A stretch of 64,000 nucleotides of DNA from Brevibacillus sp. SYP-B805 (GTDB lineage Bacteria; Bacillota; Bacilli; Brevibacillales; Brevibacillaceae): contig NZ_JAALGD010000014.1 in assembly GCF_011059135.1 (NCBI RefSeq), positions 1 through 64,000 on the forward strand, given 5' to 3'. A program made the translations under genes and the position numbers. Shown here piece by piece: positions 52,994 to 61,246 of this stretch. Each line of letters opens with the position of its first letter. The first letter of the stretch is position 1. The notes below the pieces were generated by a model, which saw only the letters and a program-made list of their open reading frames with translations, searched no databases and had not been told where the DNA came from.

Positions 52994-53830
52994 ATGGATA
53001 AATGGGTAATGGCTGCAATGTTATATGTGGCTGTGCTGATCGGAGGGTTTACCGTCTATGATCAATTTTGGGCGGATGGCAAACAAACGGCAGCTGCGGA
53101 AATGGATCACAATGAGGAGCCCCACGCTGACATGAATGGCAGCAGCAGTCATGAACATGGCAGCGATTCGCAGCATGAGGGCAGCAGCGAGGTAAGTGCG
53201 TTTGTTCAAGCGGATAAGGATGAGTTAAAGATTTTCCTGAAAGATAAAGCGGGAAATCCCGTTGACGAGCTGGCGGTCAATCATGAGAAGCTTCTTCATT
53301 TGATCATTGTGGATGAAACCCTGCAGAAGTATTATCACCTGCATCCGGAACAGACGGGGAAGGGGGAATTTCACATTGCAAATCCCCTGCCGGCAGGGTT
53401 TTATAAGGCATTTATCGATATCAAGCCGAAAAACCTGGCTTATCATGCAGCACCGGTTCCGTTTGTAGTCGGCCATCCGAGCGCAGCGGCCAACCACCAG
53501 CCCCTTCAGCCGGACACCGCGCTGATCCAACAGGTGGATGGAGAAACCGTAACCCTGCATATGAGTTCTTTTCAGACCAATCAACCCGTCACCTTGTCAT
53601 TTGACCTGGATCAAACCAATTTGACCCCTTATTTGGGTGCGATGGGGCATGTCGTCATTCTGGATGAATACGCGCAGAATTATCTCCATGTGCATCCGGC
53701 AAATGATCACGAACCGGTATTTGAAACGCAGTTCAATCAACCGGGCATCTATAAAATATGGGCGGAGTTTCAACAAAACGGTAAAGTAAGGGCATTTCCT
53801 TTTGTCGTAGAGATAAAAGGAGAGAATTAA
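52994..53830 (+). CDS. His-rich membrane-anchored, probably metal-related protein
   Basis: A 278-residue protein with one N-terminal membrane anchor (residues 5-24), then a His/Glu/Asp/Ser-rich segment (about 36-66, many HE, HN and HG pairs) and two repeat-like beta-rich halves, each with a His cluster: YYHLHPEQTG and YLHVHPANDH. This suggests metal binding outside the membrane. ATG 52994 follows AAGGAGCGG. The promoter carries a CsoR-like element, so copper is the first guess. I know similar proteins near copper genes in Bacilli but cannot name the family with certainty. Confidence 0.7.
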   Translation: MDKWVMAAMLYVAVLIGGFTVYDQFWADGKQTAAAEMDHNEEPHADMNGSSSHEHGSDSQHEGSSEVSAFVQADKDELKIFLKDKAGNPVDELAVNHEKLLHLIIVDETLQKYYHLHPEQTGKGEFHIANPLPAGFYKAFIDIKPKNLAYHAAPVPFVVGHPSAAANHQPLQPDTALIQQVDGETVTLHMSSFQTNQPVTLSFDLDQTNLTPYLGAMGHVVILDEYAQNYLHVHPANDHEPVFETQFNQPGIYKIWAEFQQNGKVRAFPFVVEIKGEN

Positions 53831-53912
53831 ATGTGCCCAAGGGAAAGGGATGATTTACACGCTCACCGAATAGCTAAAGCGCGGCGAATGCATATGATTT
53901 GATTCATGCGTG

Positions 53913-53952
53913 GAGCCGTAGATGGGGGTTGATTCCCATTTGCGGCTCTTTT
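53913..53952 (+). terminator. Terminator or attenuator just before the MFS gene
   Basis: GAGCCG...ATGGG pairs with CCCAT...CGGCTC, followed by TTTTTC. It ends about 25 bases before the MFS start and overlaps no gene. It either ends the His-rich gene's transcript or forms an attenuator in the MFS leader. Confidence 0.65.
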
Positions 53953-53976
53953 TCTGTTCACCAGGAGGAATCGCTT

Positions 53977-55203
53977 ATGAAGAATAAGTTATTTGGCAAC
54001 ATTGGTTTGCTTTATCTGTTCGCATTTCTTTCTGCCATGCGATTTGACCGTGCCCTTTGGATGCTTTACTTGGTAGAACGCGGGTTAAATATGTCTCAGG
54101 TTGGATTGATTGAATCGTTGTTTCATGCGGTCATTGTTCTTTTTGAAGTTCCGACGGGCATGGTGGCTGATCTTTATGGTCGCAAGCACAGCTTGCTGAT
54201 GGGGAGCCTGCTTTCATTTTTCTATGCTTTACTCATGATGATTGGTGGACACTTCTTTGTATTTTCTCTTGCTTTCGCTCTCGCTGGTCTGGCTGGTACC
54301 TTCCGTTCCGGGGCTGACAACGCCCTGCTTTACGATACGCTTCTTCATTCCGGGAAAACGGAGGATTATACAAAAGTTTCAGGTAACATGCTGGCCATTT
54401 CCCTGGTTGCCATGAGTGCAGCCCAGTGGTTAGGAGGTGTGGTGGCTGAATTTAGCTGGAACTGGGTTTACCTTGGCATGCTAATGGTCAACGGACTGCT
54501 GTTCATTCCTTTACTGTTGATGAAAGAACCACCGAGAGATAGCCAAGCGTCACCGAATCACCAAGAAAAGATTCCTGTCAGACAGCGGTGGAAAAATCAA
54601 TTTGCAGAGAGTTGGCGTGTATGGAAACAGGAGTACACGCTGAGGTCGCCTTTGATCCTGTTTATTACACTGTCATGCGCAATGGTAATCGTCATGTTTT
54701 ACGGTCAAGCATTCTTCTCCCGAATGGGATTTCGCTCAAGTGAAATCGGGTTGATCTTTACCGTGGAATCACTCCTGGCTGTTATCGTCGCCAAGTTCGC
54801 TTATCGAATCGAGAGGCGATGGACGTTTGGGAAACTGCTGGTATCCATTTATCTGTTGATTTGCTGCCTCATGGGACTGTTTGCCGTTCTGCACGGGTGG
54901 AGTGCAGTTGCAGCCTTTTTCTTCATGGGGAATTTATCTGTAGTCTTGGACCCGATATTCTCCCATTATGTACAGTCGAAAATCGCTTCCAGTCAACGAG
55001 CCACCTTCTTCTCATTTATCAGTCTGGCCACGAGCCTTGGAACGATGATTCTGTTTCCCGCATTTGGCGTACTGGTTGATCGTTGGGGGTTCGACTTGGC
55101 ATTCGGGATGCTTGCGGCTTTCATGACGTTCTTGCTGATCTGCTTGAAGCGAATGGCAAAGTACGAAAAAACGACTGCGGAAACGGTGACAGATCGAGGG
55201 TGA
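53977..55203 (+). CDS. MFS transporter
   Basis: A 408-residue membrane protein with twelve hydrophobic segments. The MFS loop motif is seen after helix 2 (GMVADLYGRKHSLLMGS), and a charged central loop lies near residues 185-225. Probably an exporter of drugs or metabolites; substrate unknown. ATG 53977 follows CAGGAGGAATCGC; the longer frame from 53899 crosses the hairpin. AT-rich like its neighbours. Confidence 0.88.
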   Translation: MKNKLFGNIGLLYLFAFLSAMRFDRALWMLYLVERGLNMSQVGLIESLFHAVIVLFEVPTGMVADLYGRKHSLLMGSLLSFFYALLMMIGGHFFVFSLAFALAGLAGTFRSGADNALLYDTLLHSGKTEDYTKVSGNMLAISLVAMSAAQWLGGVVAEFSWNWVYLGMLMVNGLLFIPLLLMKEPPRDSQASPNHQEKIPVRQRWKNQFAESWRVWKQEYTLRSPLILFITLSCAMVIVMFYGQAFFSRMGFRSSEIGLIFTVESLLAVIVAKFAYRIERRWTFGKLLVSIYLLICCLMGLFAVLHGWSAVAAFFFMGNLSVVLDPIFSHYVQSKIASSQRATFFSFISLATSLGTMILFPAFGVLVDRWGFDLAFGMLAAFMTFLLICLKRMAKYEKTTAETVTDRG

Positions 55204-55310
55204 CAAATCAGGAAGTTACGGGAAGATCCCCGCCTGTTTCTTATGGCAGGAACGTTTACAAGAAGCAGGTTCCCCGCTGTCGTAAAAAGATGGTATCCAG
55301 CCACTTTTCA

Positions 55311-55339
55311 TTGACTCGTCTGGTATTTCCGCTACAATA
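55311..55339 (+). promoter_or_regulatory. Promoter upstream of the phosphodiester glycosidase-like gene
   Basis: TTGACT (55311-55316) and TACAAT (55333-55338) with a 16-base spacer, about 50 bases before the start codon. Confidence 0.6.
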
Positions 55340-55391
55340 TCCGGTGAGAAAAATCTTACTCTGCAAGACAGCATGGAGATGATCACAGCGT

Positions 55392-56402
55392 ATGACAGGA
55401 GTGGAATGGGGGCACACGGAAGCGGCGACGGCCAGCCGCAGGACGAAGCGGCTCCGTGCGGGGCGCATCGTCCTGACGGCGGGAGCGCTCTTCCTCTATG
55501 TTCTGTTGTCGACGGCCGCCTTGGTTTTGTACGGGCCGTTTGAAAATATCCGGAGCACCCTGATCGGGGCCATTCTCACCAGCCGGCATCCCTGGGTGAT
55601 TGAGCCGTTCTACCCGGCGGCCACGCTTGCCAAATATCGGCCGGTCGGACTGGATGCCATGGGCGAGGGGCGGATGACGGCGGGCGACTTTTCCGCGATT
55701 CGGGATGACGGGGTGGAAGTGATCCCGATCGAGACCGCCAAATATGCGGGGAGCTTGCTGGTGGTGCATGATCCGAAGCGGGTGCATGTGGCGGTAACCA
55801 AATATCTGAACAGCGTCGGCCAAACGGTGACCGACATGGTGAAGGATGCCCATGCGATAGCCGGAATCAATGCCGGCGGTTTTTTCGATGGCGGCGGCCG
55901 CGGCACCGGCGGGACACCGCTTGGCATCACGATTTCACGGGGCACCTATGTCAGCGGAGATCGGACATCTCCCCAACCCGTGATCGGGATCACCAAAGAG
56001 GGGGCCCTGGTGGTCGGGAAATACACGTATGAAGAGCTGCGGAGGCTTGGGGTAACCGACGCCATCTCCTTTGGTCCGCAGCTGGTCCGTGACGGCAAGC
56101 CGTACCTGAAGGAGTCGGACGGCTCCTGGGGCGTTGCGCCGCGGTCGGCCATCGGGCAGCGGCAGGATGGGGCGATTCTGCTGCTGGCGCTGTCCGGCAG
56201 GGGCCATGACGGGATCGGCGCCACCCTGCTGGACGTCGAAGAAGTGATGCTGCAGCACGGCGCGTACGTTGCCGCCAATCTGGACGGGGGATACAGTTCG
56301 GAACTTTATTATAACGGACGGTTTCTGGTCTCCCCGTCCAACCCTCTCGGCGAGCGGTACGTGGCTACCAGTTTCGTGGTGGATGGAGGGAGCAGGGGGT
56401 GA
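55392..56402 (+). CDS. Phosphodiester glycosidase family (NAGPA-like) protein
   Basis: A 336-residue protein with one N-terminal membrane segment (about 27-50) and an extracellular domain of the phosphodiester glycosidase type: HAIAGINAGGFFDGGGRGTGGTPLGITISRG, SFGPQLVRDGKP, RSAIGQRQDGAILLLALSGRG and NLDGGYSSELYYNG. Related proteins act on exopolysaccharides or N-acetylglucosamine phosphodiesters. The stop codon overlaps the GTG of the next gene (GTGA), so the pair probably acts together at the cell surface. Confidence 0.85.
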   Translation: MTGVEWGHTEAATASRRTKRLRAGRIVLTAGALFLYVLLSTAALVLYGPFENIRSTLIGAILTSRHPWVIEPFYPAATLAKYRPVGLDAMGEGRMTAGDFSAIRDDGVEVIPIETAKYAGSLLVVHDPKRVHVAVTKYLNSVGQTVTDMVKDAHAIAGINAGGFFDGGGRGTGGTPLGITISRGTYVSGDRTSPQPVIGITKEGALVVGKYTYEELRRLGVTDAISFGPQLVRDGKPYLKESDGSWGVAPRSAIGQRQDGAILLLALSGRGHDGIGATLLDVEEVMLQHGAYVAANLDGGYSSELYYNGRFLVSPSNPLGERYVATSFVVDGGSRG

Positions 56403-57145
56403 AGAAGATCCACACCTTTTGGCAAAAGAGCAGGGGAGTTGTCGTCCTGTGGGGCGTGATTACCTTTCTCCAGGTTGCCGTGCTGTTCGGGGTTGATCAA
56501 TTTTTGCGCCCGCCTTCCCTCACTCAGGGGGATGATGCCGGTTTCGCGCAGGCGGCCGGGGCGAGCAGGCCGGATGTGCCGGCAGGCGCCGTCCGGTACA
56601 CGTACAGTCCGGACAATCAATATGCGGCCTATACGACAGCAGGAAACGAGCTGGTGATCGTCGGCACCGCCGGTGAGATTTTTCGCGACACCGTCGGCAG
56701 GGTCACGTATTTCCAGTGGTTGGGCGAATCCCACTCGCTTGTTTATTTCATTGGCGGCCGCAATCTGTCCGGGTATATCTTTCACGTGAATGCGCCCAAA
56801 CCGACGCACATGTATACCTGGTATGGCTCCGGACGGGAGGTCGAGCATATCTATTTCTCCCCCTATCTGGAGTTTCTTTACCTGGAGATGCGCAACGGTG
56901 AGAGAAGCGAAGTATACAAGTACGATGCCGTGGACGGGATCACCCGGCTGCCGCTGGGCGATGTCCGGCTCACATCCATTGACTATGACGACAAGAGGGA
57001 TGTCATGACATTGCGGACGGCGGAAGGGGAAGTATGGCGCTACGAACGCGACCGGCTGTACCGGCCGGACGGCACGGAGGTGCGTCAATCCCAGCCGGTT
57101 CGGCCGCGGCGCGCCCATGGGGCGGATGTTCCGAAGAAGGAATAG
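56399..57145 (+). CDS. Membrane-anchored protein with beta-propeller-like repeats
   Basis: A 248-residue protein: one N-terminal hydrophobic segment (about 13-35), a linker, then beta-rich repeats (YTYSPDNQYAAYTTAGNELVIVG, VTYFQWLGESHSLVYFIGG, VEHIYFSPYLEFLYLEMR) reminiscent of TolB/DPP-IV-like propeller blades. GTG start overlaps the preceding stop. Function unknown; coupling with the glycosidase-like gene suggests a shared surface role. Confidence 0.7.
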   Translation: MKKIHTFWQKSRGVVVLWGVITFLQVAVLFGVDQFLRPPSLTQGDDAGFAQAAGASRPDVPAGAVRYTYSPDNQYAAYTTAGNELVIVGTAGEIFRDTVGRVTYFQWLGESHSLVYFIGGRNLSGYIFHVNAPKPTHMYTWYGSGREVEHIYFSPYLEFLYLEMRNGERSEVYKYDAVDGITRLPLGDVRLTSIDYDDKRDVMTLRTAEGEVWRYERDRLYRPDGTEVRQSQPVRPRRAHGADVPKKE

Positions 57146-57169
57146 GACGAAGAAGATTCAGGTTGTAAC

Positions 57170-57223
57170 GCGGGGATGCCCTTTCACGGACGAACACGTG
57201 GAATTGGGGTTATCCCCGCTTTT
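57170..57223 (+). terminator. Terminator upstream of def
   Basis: GCGGGGAT (57170-57177) pairs with ATCCCCGC (57212-57219); a nested GGGG-TTAT-CCCC stem is followed by TTTTC. It ends the previous two-gene unit. Confidence 0.65.
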
Positions 57224-57315
57224 CTCTGTCAGAACGAGATTTTGTTCAATCGCTGACGGGCGGTACCGGGTATATTTAATGATCGGCGCCGTAAAATCAG
57301 GAGAGGTGATGCAAC

Positions 57316-57840
57316 ATGGCGGAACGGAGCATCCGCAAGCTGGGCGACCCGGTTCTTCGGGAAGTGTGCAAACCGGTCCCCGCCGTGACCGCGAACGTTA
57401 TCAAGCTGCTGGACGATCTGGCGGAGACGCTGTATGCCGCACCGGGGCGGGCGGGTCTGGCAGCACCGCAGGTGGGCATACCCAAACGCGTGGCCGTGCT
57501 GGATATGGGGGATGGTCTCATCGAATTGATCAATCCGCAGATTGTCCGCCAAAAAGGCGTGCAGACCGGCCCGGAAGCGTGCTTGTCCTTGCCCGGGATC
57601 GTTGGATACGTGAAAAGGGCCCGGGCGGTGACGGTCAAAACATGGAACCGGGAAGGAAAGGAAGTGCTGATCGAGGGAGAAGGCCCGCTGGCCCGCTGCC
57701 TGCAGCACGAGATCGACCACCTGGACGGCATCCTGTTTATCGATCGCGTCAAACAGGGGGAGCTGTGGAGCGAGCGAAGCCGGGAGCCCTTGGATGTGCT
57801 GGAGCTGATACGGCTCTCCCGGCGGTATGTGAAGCGGTGA
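57316..57840 (+). CDS. def: Peptide deformylase
   Basis: A 174-residue metalloenzyme that removes the formyl group from new proteins. All three motifs are visible: GRAGLAAPQVG (motif 1), EACLSLPG (motif 2, Cys metal ligand) and HEIDHLDGILF (motif 3, two His ligands and the catalytic Glu). TCAGGAGAGG precedes the ATG. Its stop overlaps the next small open frame. Confidence 0.95.
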   Translation: MAERSIRKLGDPVLREVCKPVPAVTANVIKLLDDLAETLYAAPGRAGLAAPQVGIPKRVAVLDMGDGLIELINPQIVRQKGVQTGPEACLSLPGIVGYVKRARAVTVKTWNREGKEVLIEGEGPLARCLQHEIDHLDGILFIDRVKQGELWSERSREPLDVLELIRLSRRYVKR

Positions 57841-58085
57841 AGCGGTACGTACAGGTTTTTCGGGACGGGGAAGTATTTTATACTGGAGAAGGTACAACAC
57901 GCAAAAAGGACGGATTTTTGATGTCCCTTCATCCGGAAAAGGCGGCCCTTCCCCCAAAAATCGGTACGCTCGACCGACTGGTCACGCTGCCGGCGGATGT
58001 CGACATTCTGTCGATCCACCCCGGGATGGCGTGGCTGCCGCACATGAATGTGTGGGTCCATGAAGTCCGGCCGGTTGGCGCGTAG
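57837..58085 (+). CDS. Small protein of unknown function coupled to def
   Basis: An 82-residue open frame starting with GTG that overlaps the def stop (GTGA). It begins KRYVQVFRDGEVFYTGEG and ends with MNVWVHEVRPVGA; no signal or membrane segment. No family recognised. The tight overlap and gene-like composition support it, but there is no clear ribosome site, so it would depend on coupling. Confidence 0.5.
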   Translation: MKRYVQVFRDGEVFYTGEGTTRKKDGFLMSLHPEKAALPPKIGTLDRLVTLPADVDILSIHPGMAWLPHMNVWVHEVRPVGA

Positions 58086-58102
58086 AAAGAGGGCGGACCC
58101 AG

Positions 58103-58537
58103 ATGCTGTACCGCTTGCTCTTGTACATCCATATCGTCAGCGCAGTGTTATCCATCGGCCCGTTTGTGGTGTTGATTCCGATGGCGAAGAAGCTGGGCGT
58201 TGCCGAAAGGGCGGAACAGCAGGCCTGCCTGGCAGCATTCCGCTTTGTCATTCGGCTCGCGAAGCATGCCGGCCACGTCCTGGTGGCATCGGGCATCCTG
58301 CTCGTCATGGCGGGAAAATGGCCGTGGACAACATCCTGGATTGCCGTCACCACGCTGATCCTGCTCAGTTCGCTGTGGTTCCTGGCCCGCGCCTTCAGCC
58401 CCACGCTGCGGGCGTTTGAAGGAGCAGGACAAGACCGGGCAAAGGCCGCCCAAAAGCTGGGCCGTGCGATCTGGATCTATCTCGCGATTCTGCTGACCAT
58501 GCTCTGGTTCATGGTGACAAAGCCTGTGCTCTGGTAG
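58103..58537 (+). CDS. DUF2269-like membrane protein
   Basis: A 144-residue membrane protein with four hydrophobic segments (LYRLLLYIHIVSAVLSIGPFVVLIP; HAGHVLVASGILLVMAG; SWIAVTTLILLSSLWFLARAF; IWIYLAILLTMLWFMV). It resembles DUF2269 and similar small membrane proteins; function unknown. GAAAGAGGGCGG precedes the ATG. Confidence 0.75.
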   Translation: MLYRLLLYIHIVSAVLSIGPFVVLIPMAKKLGVAERAEQQACLAAFRFVIRLAKHAGHVLVASGILLVMAGKWPWTTSWIAVTTLILLSSLWFLARAFSPTLRAFEGAGQDRAKAAQKLGRAIWIYLAILLTMLWFMVTKPVLW

Positions 58538-58549
58538 GGAGAGCGTGGA

Positions 58550-58972
58550 TTACGCCTGATGCTGCACGGCCATCCGGCGCATCAATTCCTGCCGTTCAAA
58601 CCCGTACTGTTCATACAGGCCGTGGGCGTCGCGGGTGCCCAGCATCATATTGGTATGGCGGACGGCCGGATGTTCGATAAGAAACTGCATCATCCATTTG
58701 CCAAGCCCCTTTCCCCGGTGATCCGGGTGAACGATGACATCGCAAATCCACGAGAATGTGGCATAATCCGTGACAACCCGCATGAAGGCCACCTGCTCGT
58801 CCCCCTCGTAAACGCCGAAACAAAGCGAGTTTTCCAAGCTTTTGGCAACGGTCTCCTTCGACCGGTGACGGGCCCAATAGCTTGTCTGCAGCAGTTCATA
58901 AATGGTATCGAGCACCAGCAATTCCTTGTCGTCGCTGATCCGATAGGGAAAATCAGCATGCTTCCACTCCAT
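58550..58972 (-). CDS. GNAT-family N-acetyltransferase
   Basis: A 140-residue single-domain acetyltransferase. The acetyl-CoA motif is intact (IVHPDHRGKGLGKWMM, Q/RxxGxG/A type) and the end carries GLYEQYGFERQELMRRM. ATG 58972 follows GGAGGGTGAC on the minus strand; the longer open frame runs into the divergent promoter. It is divergent from the MocR gene, which may control it. Confidence 0.88.
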   Translation of the reverse strand: MEWKHADFPYRISDDKELLVLDTIYELLQTSYWARHRSKETVAKSLENSLCFGVYEGDEQVAFMRVVTDYATFSWICDVIVHPDHRGKGLGKWMMQFLIEHPAVRHTNMMLGTRDAHGLYEQYGFERQELMRRMAVQHQA

Positions 58973-59092
58973 CTGTTCTGTCACCCTCCAACCATGTTTC
59001 TGGTTCACGTTACCTCCAGTATAATAAGTACAGAATGAGAAGGATACCGTTTGTTTTTCCATCTGTACCCATACAGTTTGGAGGTGGGATGT

Positions 59093-60472
59093 GTGTCGAA
59101 ATATGAGTTCGTGAAAGAACAGATCAAGGAGCGGCTGCAGACCGGACAGATCAGGCCCGGAGGCAGGCTGCCGTCGATCCGGGAGATTTCCCGCCAGTTC
59201 GCCTGCAGCAGAAACACGGCTATCCGGGCATACGCGGATCTGGAGCGGGAACATCTGATATATGCCGTGCCCAAAAGCGGCTATTACGCCGTGCTGAGGA
59301 GCAGTCAGCCGGACGACGACCAAACCGGTTGGATCGACTTCGCCGCGGCGTCACCCGATCCGGCGGTCATGCCGTACAAGGATTTTCAGCATTGCTTAAA
59401 CCGCGCGATCGAACTGTATCAGGACCAGCTTTTTTCATATGCCGACCCCCAGGGCTTTTTCTCCCTGCGCAGGGCCTTGGAGAAGCATCTGGCCGGGGCG
59501 CAGGTGTTTGCCGCGCCCGAGCAGATCAGCGTCGTGTCGGGGGCGCAGCAGGCCTTGTACCTGCTGGCGTCCATGCCGTTTCCCAATGGGAAGAGCGCTG
59601 TTCTCGTGGAGCAGCCCACCTACCACGGCATGCTGCACGCGCTCGATCTGCTCGGCGTAACCGCCATCGGGATCACCCGCAGCGCGGAAGGGATTGATCT
59701 TGATGAACTGGAACGCCATTTCCGCAACAACCATATCAAGTTTTTCTACACCGTTCCCCGCTACCACAACCCTCTCGGCACAAGCTACACGCAGGCCCAG
59801 AAAAAGCAAATCGCCCGGCTGGCCGCCAAATACGATGTTTATCTGGTCGAAGATGATTATCTGGCCGACATGGAGACCGGTCGCAAAGCTGATCCGATAT
59901 TCACCTATGATGATTCCGCGCATACGGTGTATATCAAGAGTTTCTCCAAAATCATGCTGCCCGGACTGCGGCTGGCTGCGGTCGTCCTGCCGAAAGCGAT
60001 GGTGGAAGCGTTCCGGCTGTGGAAAGCGGCTTGCGACTCCAGCACCGCGATCCTGTCGCAGGCGGCCCTGGAAATCTACCTGACCTGCGGGATGTACGAG
60101 CGGCATGCGGCATTCGTGCGCGAGCGGTACCAGGCGCGGATGCATGCGCTGCGGGAAGCGTGCGGCCGCTATCTTCCGCAGGAGATCCGCATCGATGTTC
60201 CGGATGGGGGGATTTTTACCCGCCTGCTGCTGCCCGGGCAGATCGACTCGGATGAACTGGCGGCCTCCCTGCGGCAGCAACAAGTGCTGGTCAGGCCGGT
60301 GCACCGCTGCTTTCTGCGCACGCATCCGAAAGAGAACGGGCTGAGGATCAGCATTATCCGAACGGATGAGAAGCAGGTGGAGAGAGGAATGCAGCTGCTT
60401 GGCGAGACCGTGGACCGTTTCCGGTCGCAGAAAAGGCCTGTGCAGACCGGCCGCGCCGTCGAGTGGATATGA
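59093..60472 (+). CDS. MocR/PdxR-type regulator (GntR HTH + aminotransferase domain)
   Basis: A 459-residue fusion: GntR winged helix (KEQIKERLQTGQIRPGGRLPSIREISRQFACSRNTAIRAYADLEREHLI) and a class I aminotransferase-like domain from about residue 85 with the PLP Lys in YIKSFSKIMLPGLR. Such proteins regulate vitamin B6, amino-acid or GABA genes through PLP. GTG 59093 follows GGAGGTGG. The divergent GNAT gene is a plausible target. Confidence 0.9.
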   Translation: MSKYEFVKEQIKERLQTGQIRPGGRLPSIREISRQFACSRNTAIRAYADLEREHLIYAVPKSGYYAVLRSSQPDDDQTGWIDFAAASPDPAVMPYKDFQHCLNRAIELYQDQLFSYADPQGFFSLRRALEKHLAGAQVFAAPEQISVVSGAQQALYLLASMPFPNGKSAVLVEQPTYHGMLHALDLLGVTAIGITRSAEGIDLDELERHFRNNHIKFFYTVPRYHNPLGTSYTQAQKKQIARLAAKYDVYLVEDDYLADMETGRKADPIFTYDDSAHTVYIKSFSKIMLPGLRLAAVVLPKAMVEAFRLWKAACDSSTAILSQAALEIYLTCGMYERHAAFVRERYQARMHALREACGRYLPQEIRIDVPDGGIFTRLLLPGQIDSDELAASLRQQQVLVRPVHRCFLRTHPKENGLRISIIRTDEKQVERGMQLLGETVDRFRSQKRPVQTGRAVEWI

Positions 60473-60485
60473 GGGAAATTCATAC

Positions 60486-60514
60486 TTGACAGGTAGGAAT
60501 TATCGGATTAAACT
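60486..60514 (+). promoter_or_regulatory. Promoter upstream of ssuE
   Basis: TTGACA (60486-60491), 17-base spacer and a weak -10 TAAACT (60509-60514). It lies before a terminator at 60561-60602, giving a leader of about 110 bases ahead of ssuE. Confidence 0.5.
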
Positions 60515-60560
60515 AACAACCAAGGTTTGGAATCCATGTTTGCAGCCGATTGGTCAACCG

Positions 60561-60602
60561 AAGGCTCCTTACTCCCCGCGCAGGGGAAAGGGAGCCTTTT
60601 TC
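60561..60602 (+). terminator. Terminator between mocR and ssuE (possible attenuator)
   Basis: AAGGCTCC pairs with GGAGCCTT, with an inner CCCC-GCGCA-GGGG stem, followed by TTTTTC. It may end mocR, or may act as an attenuator for ssuE because a promoter lies just upstream of it. Confidence 0.75.
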
Positions 60603-60629
60603 ATTCTTGAGCGAATTGGGGGGGAAAGC

Positions 60630-61166
60630 ATGGCTCATATCGCGATTATCTCCGGCAGTCCTTCGAAGCATTCGAGACTGGCGGGAGTGCTTCAACTGGT
60701 GAAAGCTTCACTTGAGTCTGACGGCTGGAACGTTCATTGGGTGAATGTCAGGGAGCTTCCCCCGGAGGATTTGCTCCACGCCCGTTTTGACAGTCCTGCG
60801 ATCGAGGAAGCGCGCAGGGGGATCGAACAGGCGGAGGGTGTCATCGTCGCCACACCGGTTTACAAAGCCTCCTATACGGGACTCCTGAAAGCATTCCTGG
60901 ATTTGCTGCCGCAGAAAGGGCTGGCGCACAAACGGATTCTGCCCATCGCGATCGGCGGAACGATTGCCCACCTGCTTGCCATCGATTATGCCCTGAAACC
61001 CGTTCTGGCGGCCCTGGGAGCCACAACCATCGACAGCGGCGTCTATCTTGTGGATTCCCACGTGCAGGCCGGGGAAGACGGGACGGTTCAGCTCGACGGG
61101 GAGAGCAGAGACAGACTGGAAGATGCCCTGCGCCTCTTCCAAAACAACATCGCACCGACCAGATAA
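60630..61166 (+). CDS. ssuE: NADPH-dependent FMN reductase SsuE
   Basis: A 178-residue flavodoxin-like reductase supplying reduced FMN to the SsuD monooxygenase. N-terminal phosphate loop ISGSPSKHSRL and TPVYKASYTGLLKAFLDLLP are typical of SsuE-type enzymes. ATG 60630 follows GGGGGGGAAAG; the longer open frame upstream runs through the end of mocR. A terminator separates it from ssuD, but both belong to sulfonate use. Confidence 0.9.
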   Translation: MAHIAIISGSPSKHSRLAGVLQLVKASLESDGWNVHWVNVRELPPEDLLHARFDSPAIEEARRGIEQAEGVIVATPVYKASYTGLLKAFLDLLPQKGLAHKRILPIAIGGTIAHLLAIDYALKPVLAALGATTIDSGVYLVDSHVQAGEDGTVQLDGESRDRLEDALRLFQNNIAPTR

Positions 61167-61170
61167 CTGG

Positions 61171-61214
61171 AGGTTCTCGAACCCGCGACAGGCGGGCATC
61201 GGGAACCTTTTTTG
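61171..61214 (+). terminator. Terminator after ssuE
   Basis: AGGTTCTCG pairs with CGGGAACCT, with an inner CCGC/GCGG stem, followed by TTTTTT. It shows that ssuE and ssuD are separate transcription units or only partly linked. Confidence 0.8.
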
Positions 61215-61240
61215 ACGGTTGGGGAAAGGGTGTCTATTTT
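61212..61240 (+). promoter_or_regulatory. Promoter of ssuD-ssuB-ssuC
   Basis: TTGACG (61212-61217), 17-base spacer, TATTTT (61235-61240). The -35 box overlaps the tail of the ssuE terminator. Confidence 0.65.
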
Positions 61241-61246
61241 CAAGCG

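Noticed and set aside
57117-57836. Upstream part of a 322-codon plus-strand frame
   Set aside because: Runs out of frame through def; only its end (57837-58085) may be real.
60521-60629. T-box or SAM riboswitch ahead of ssuE
   Set aside because: No T-box sequence, no specifier stem and no SAM-I core motif; the leader is too short for a T-box.
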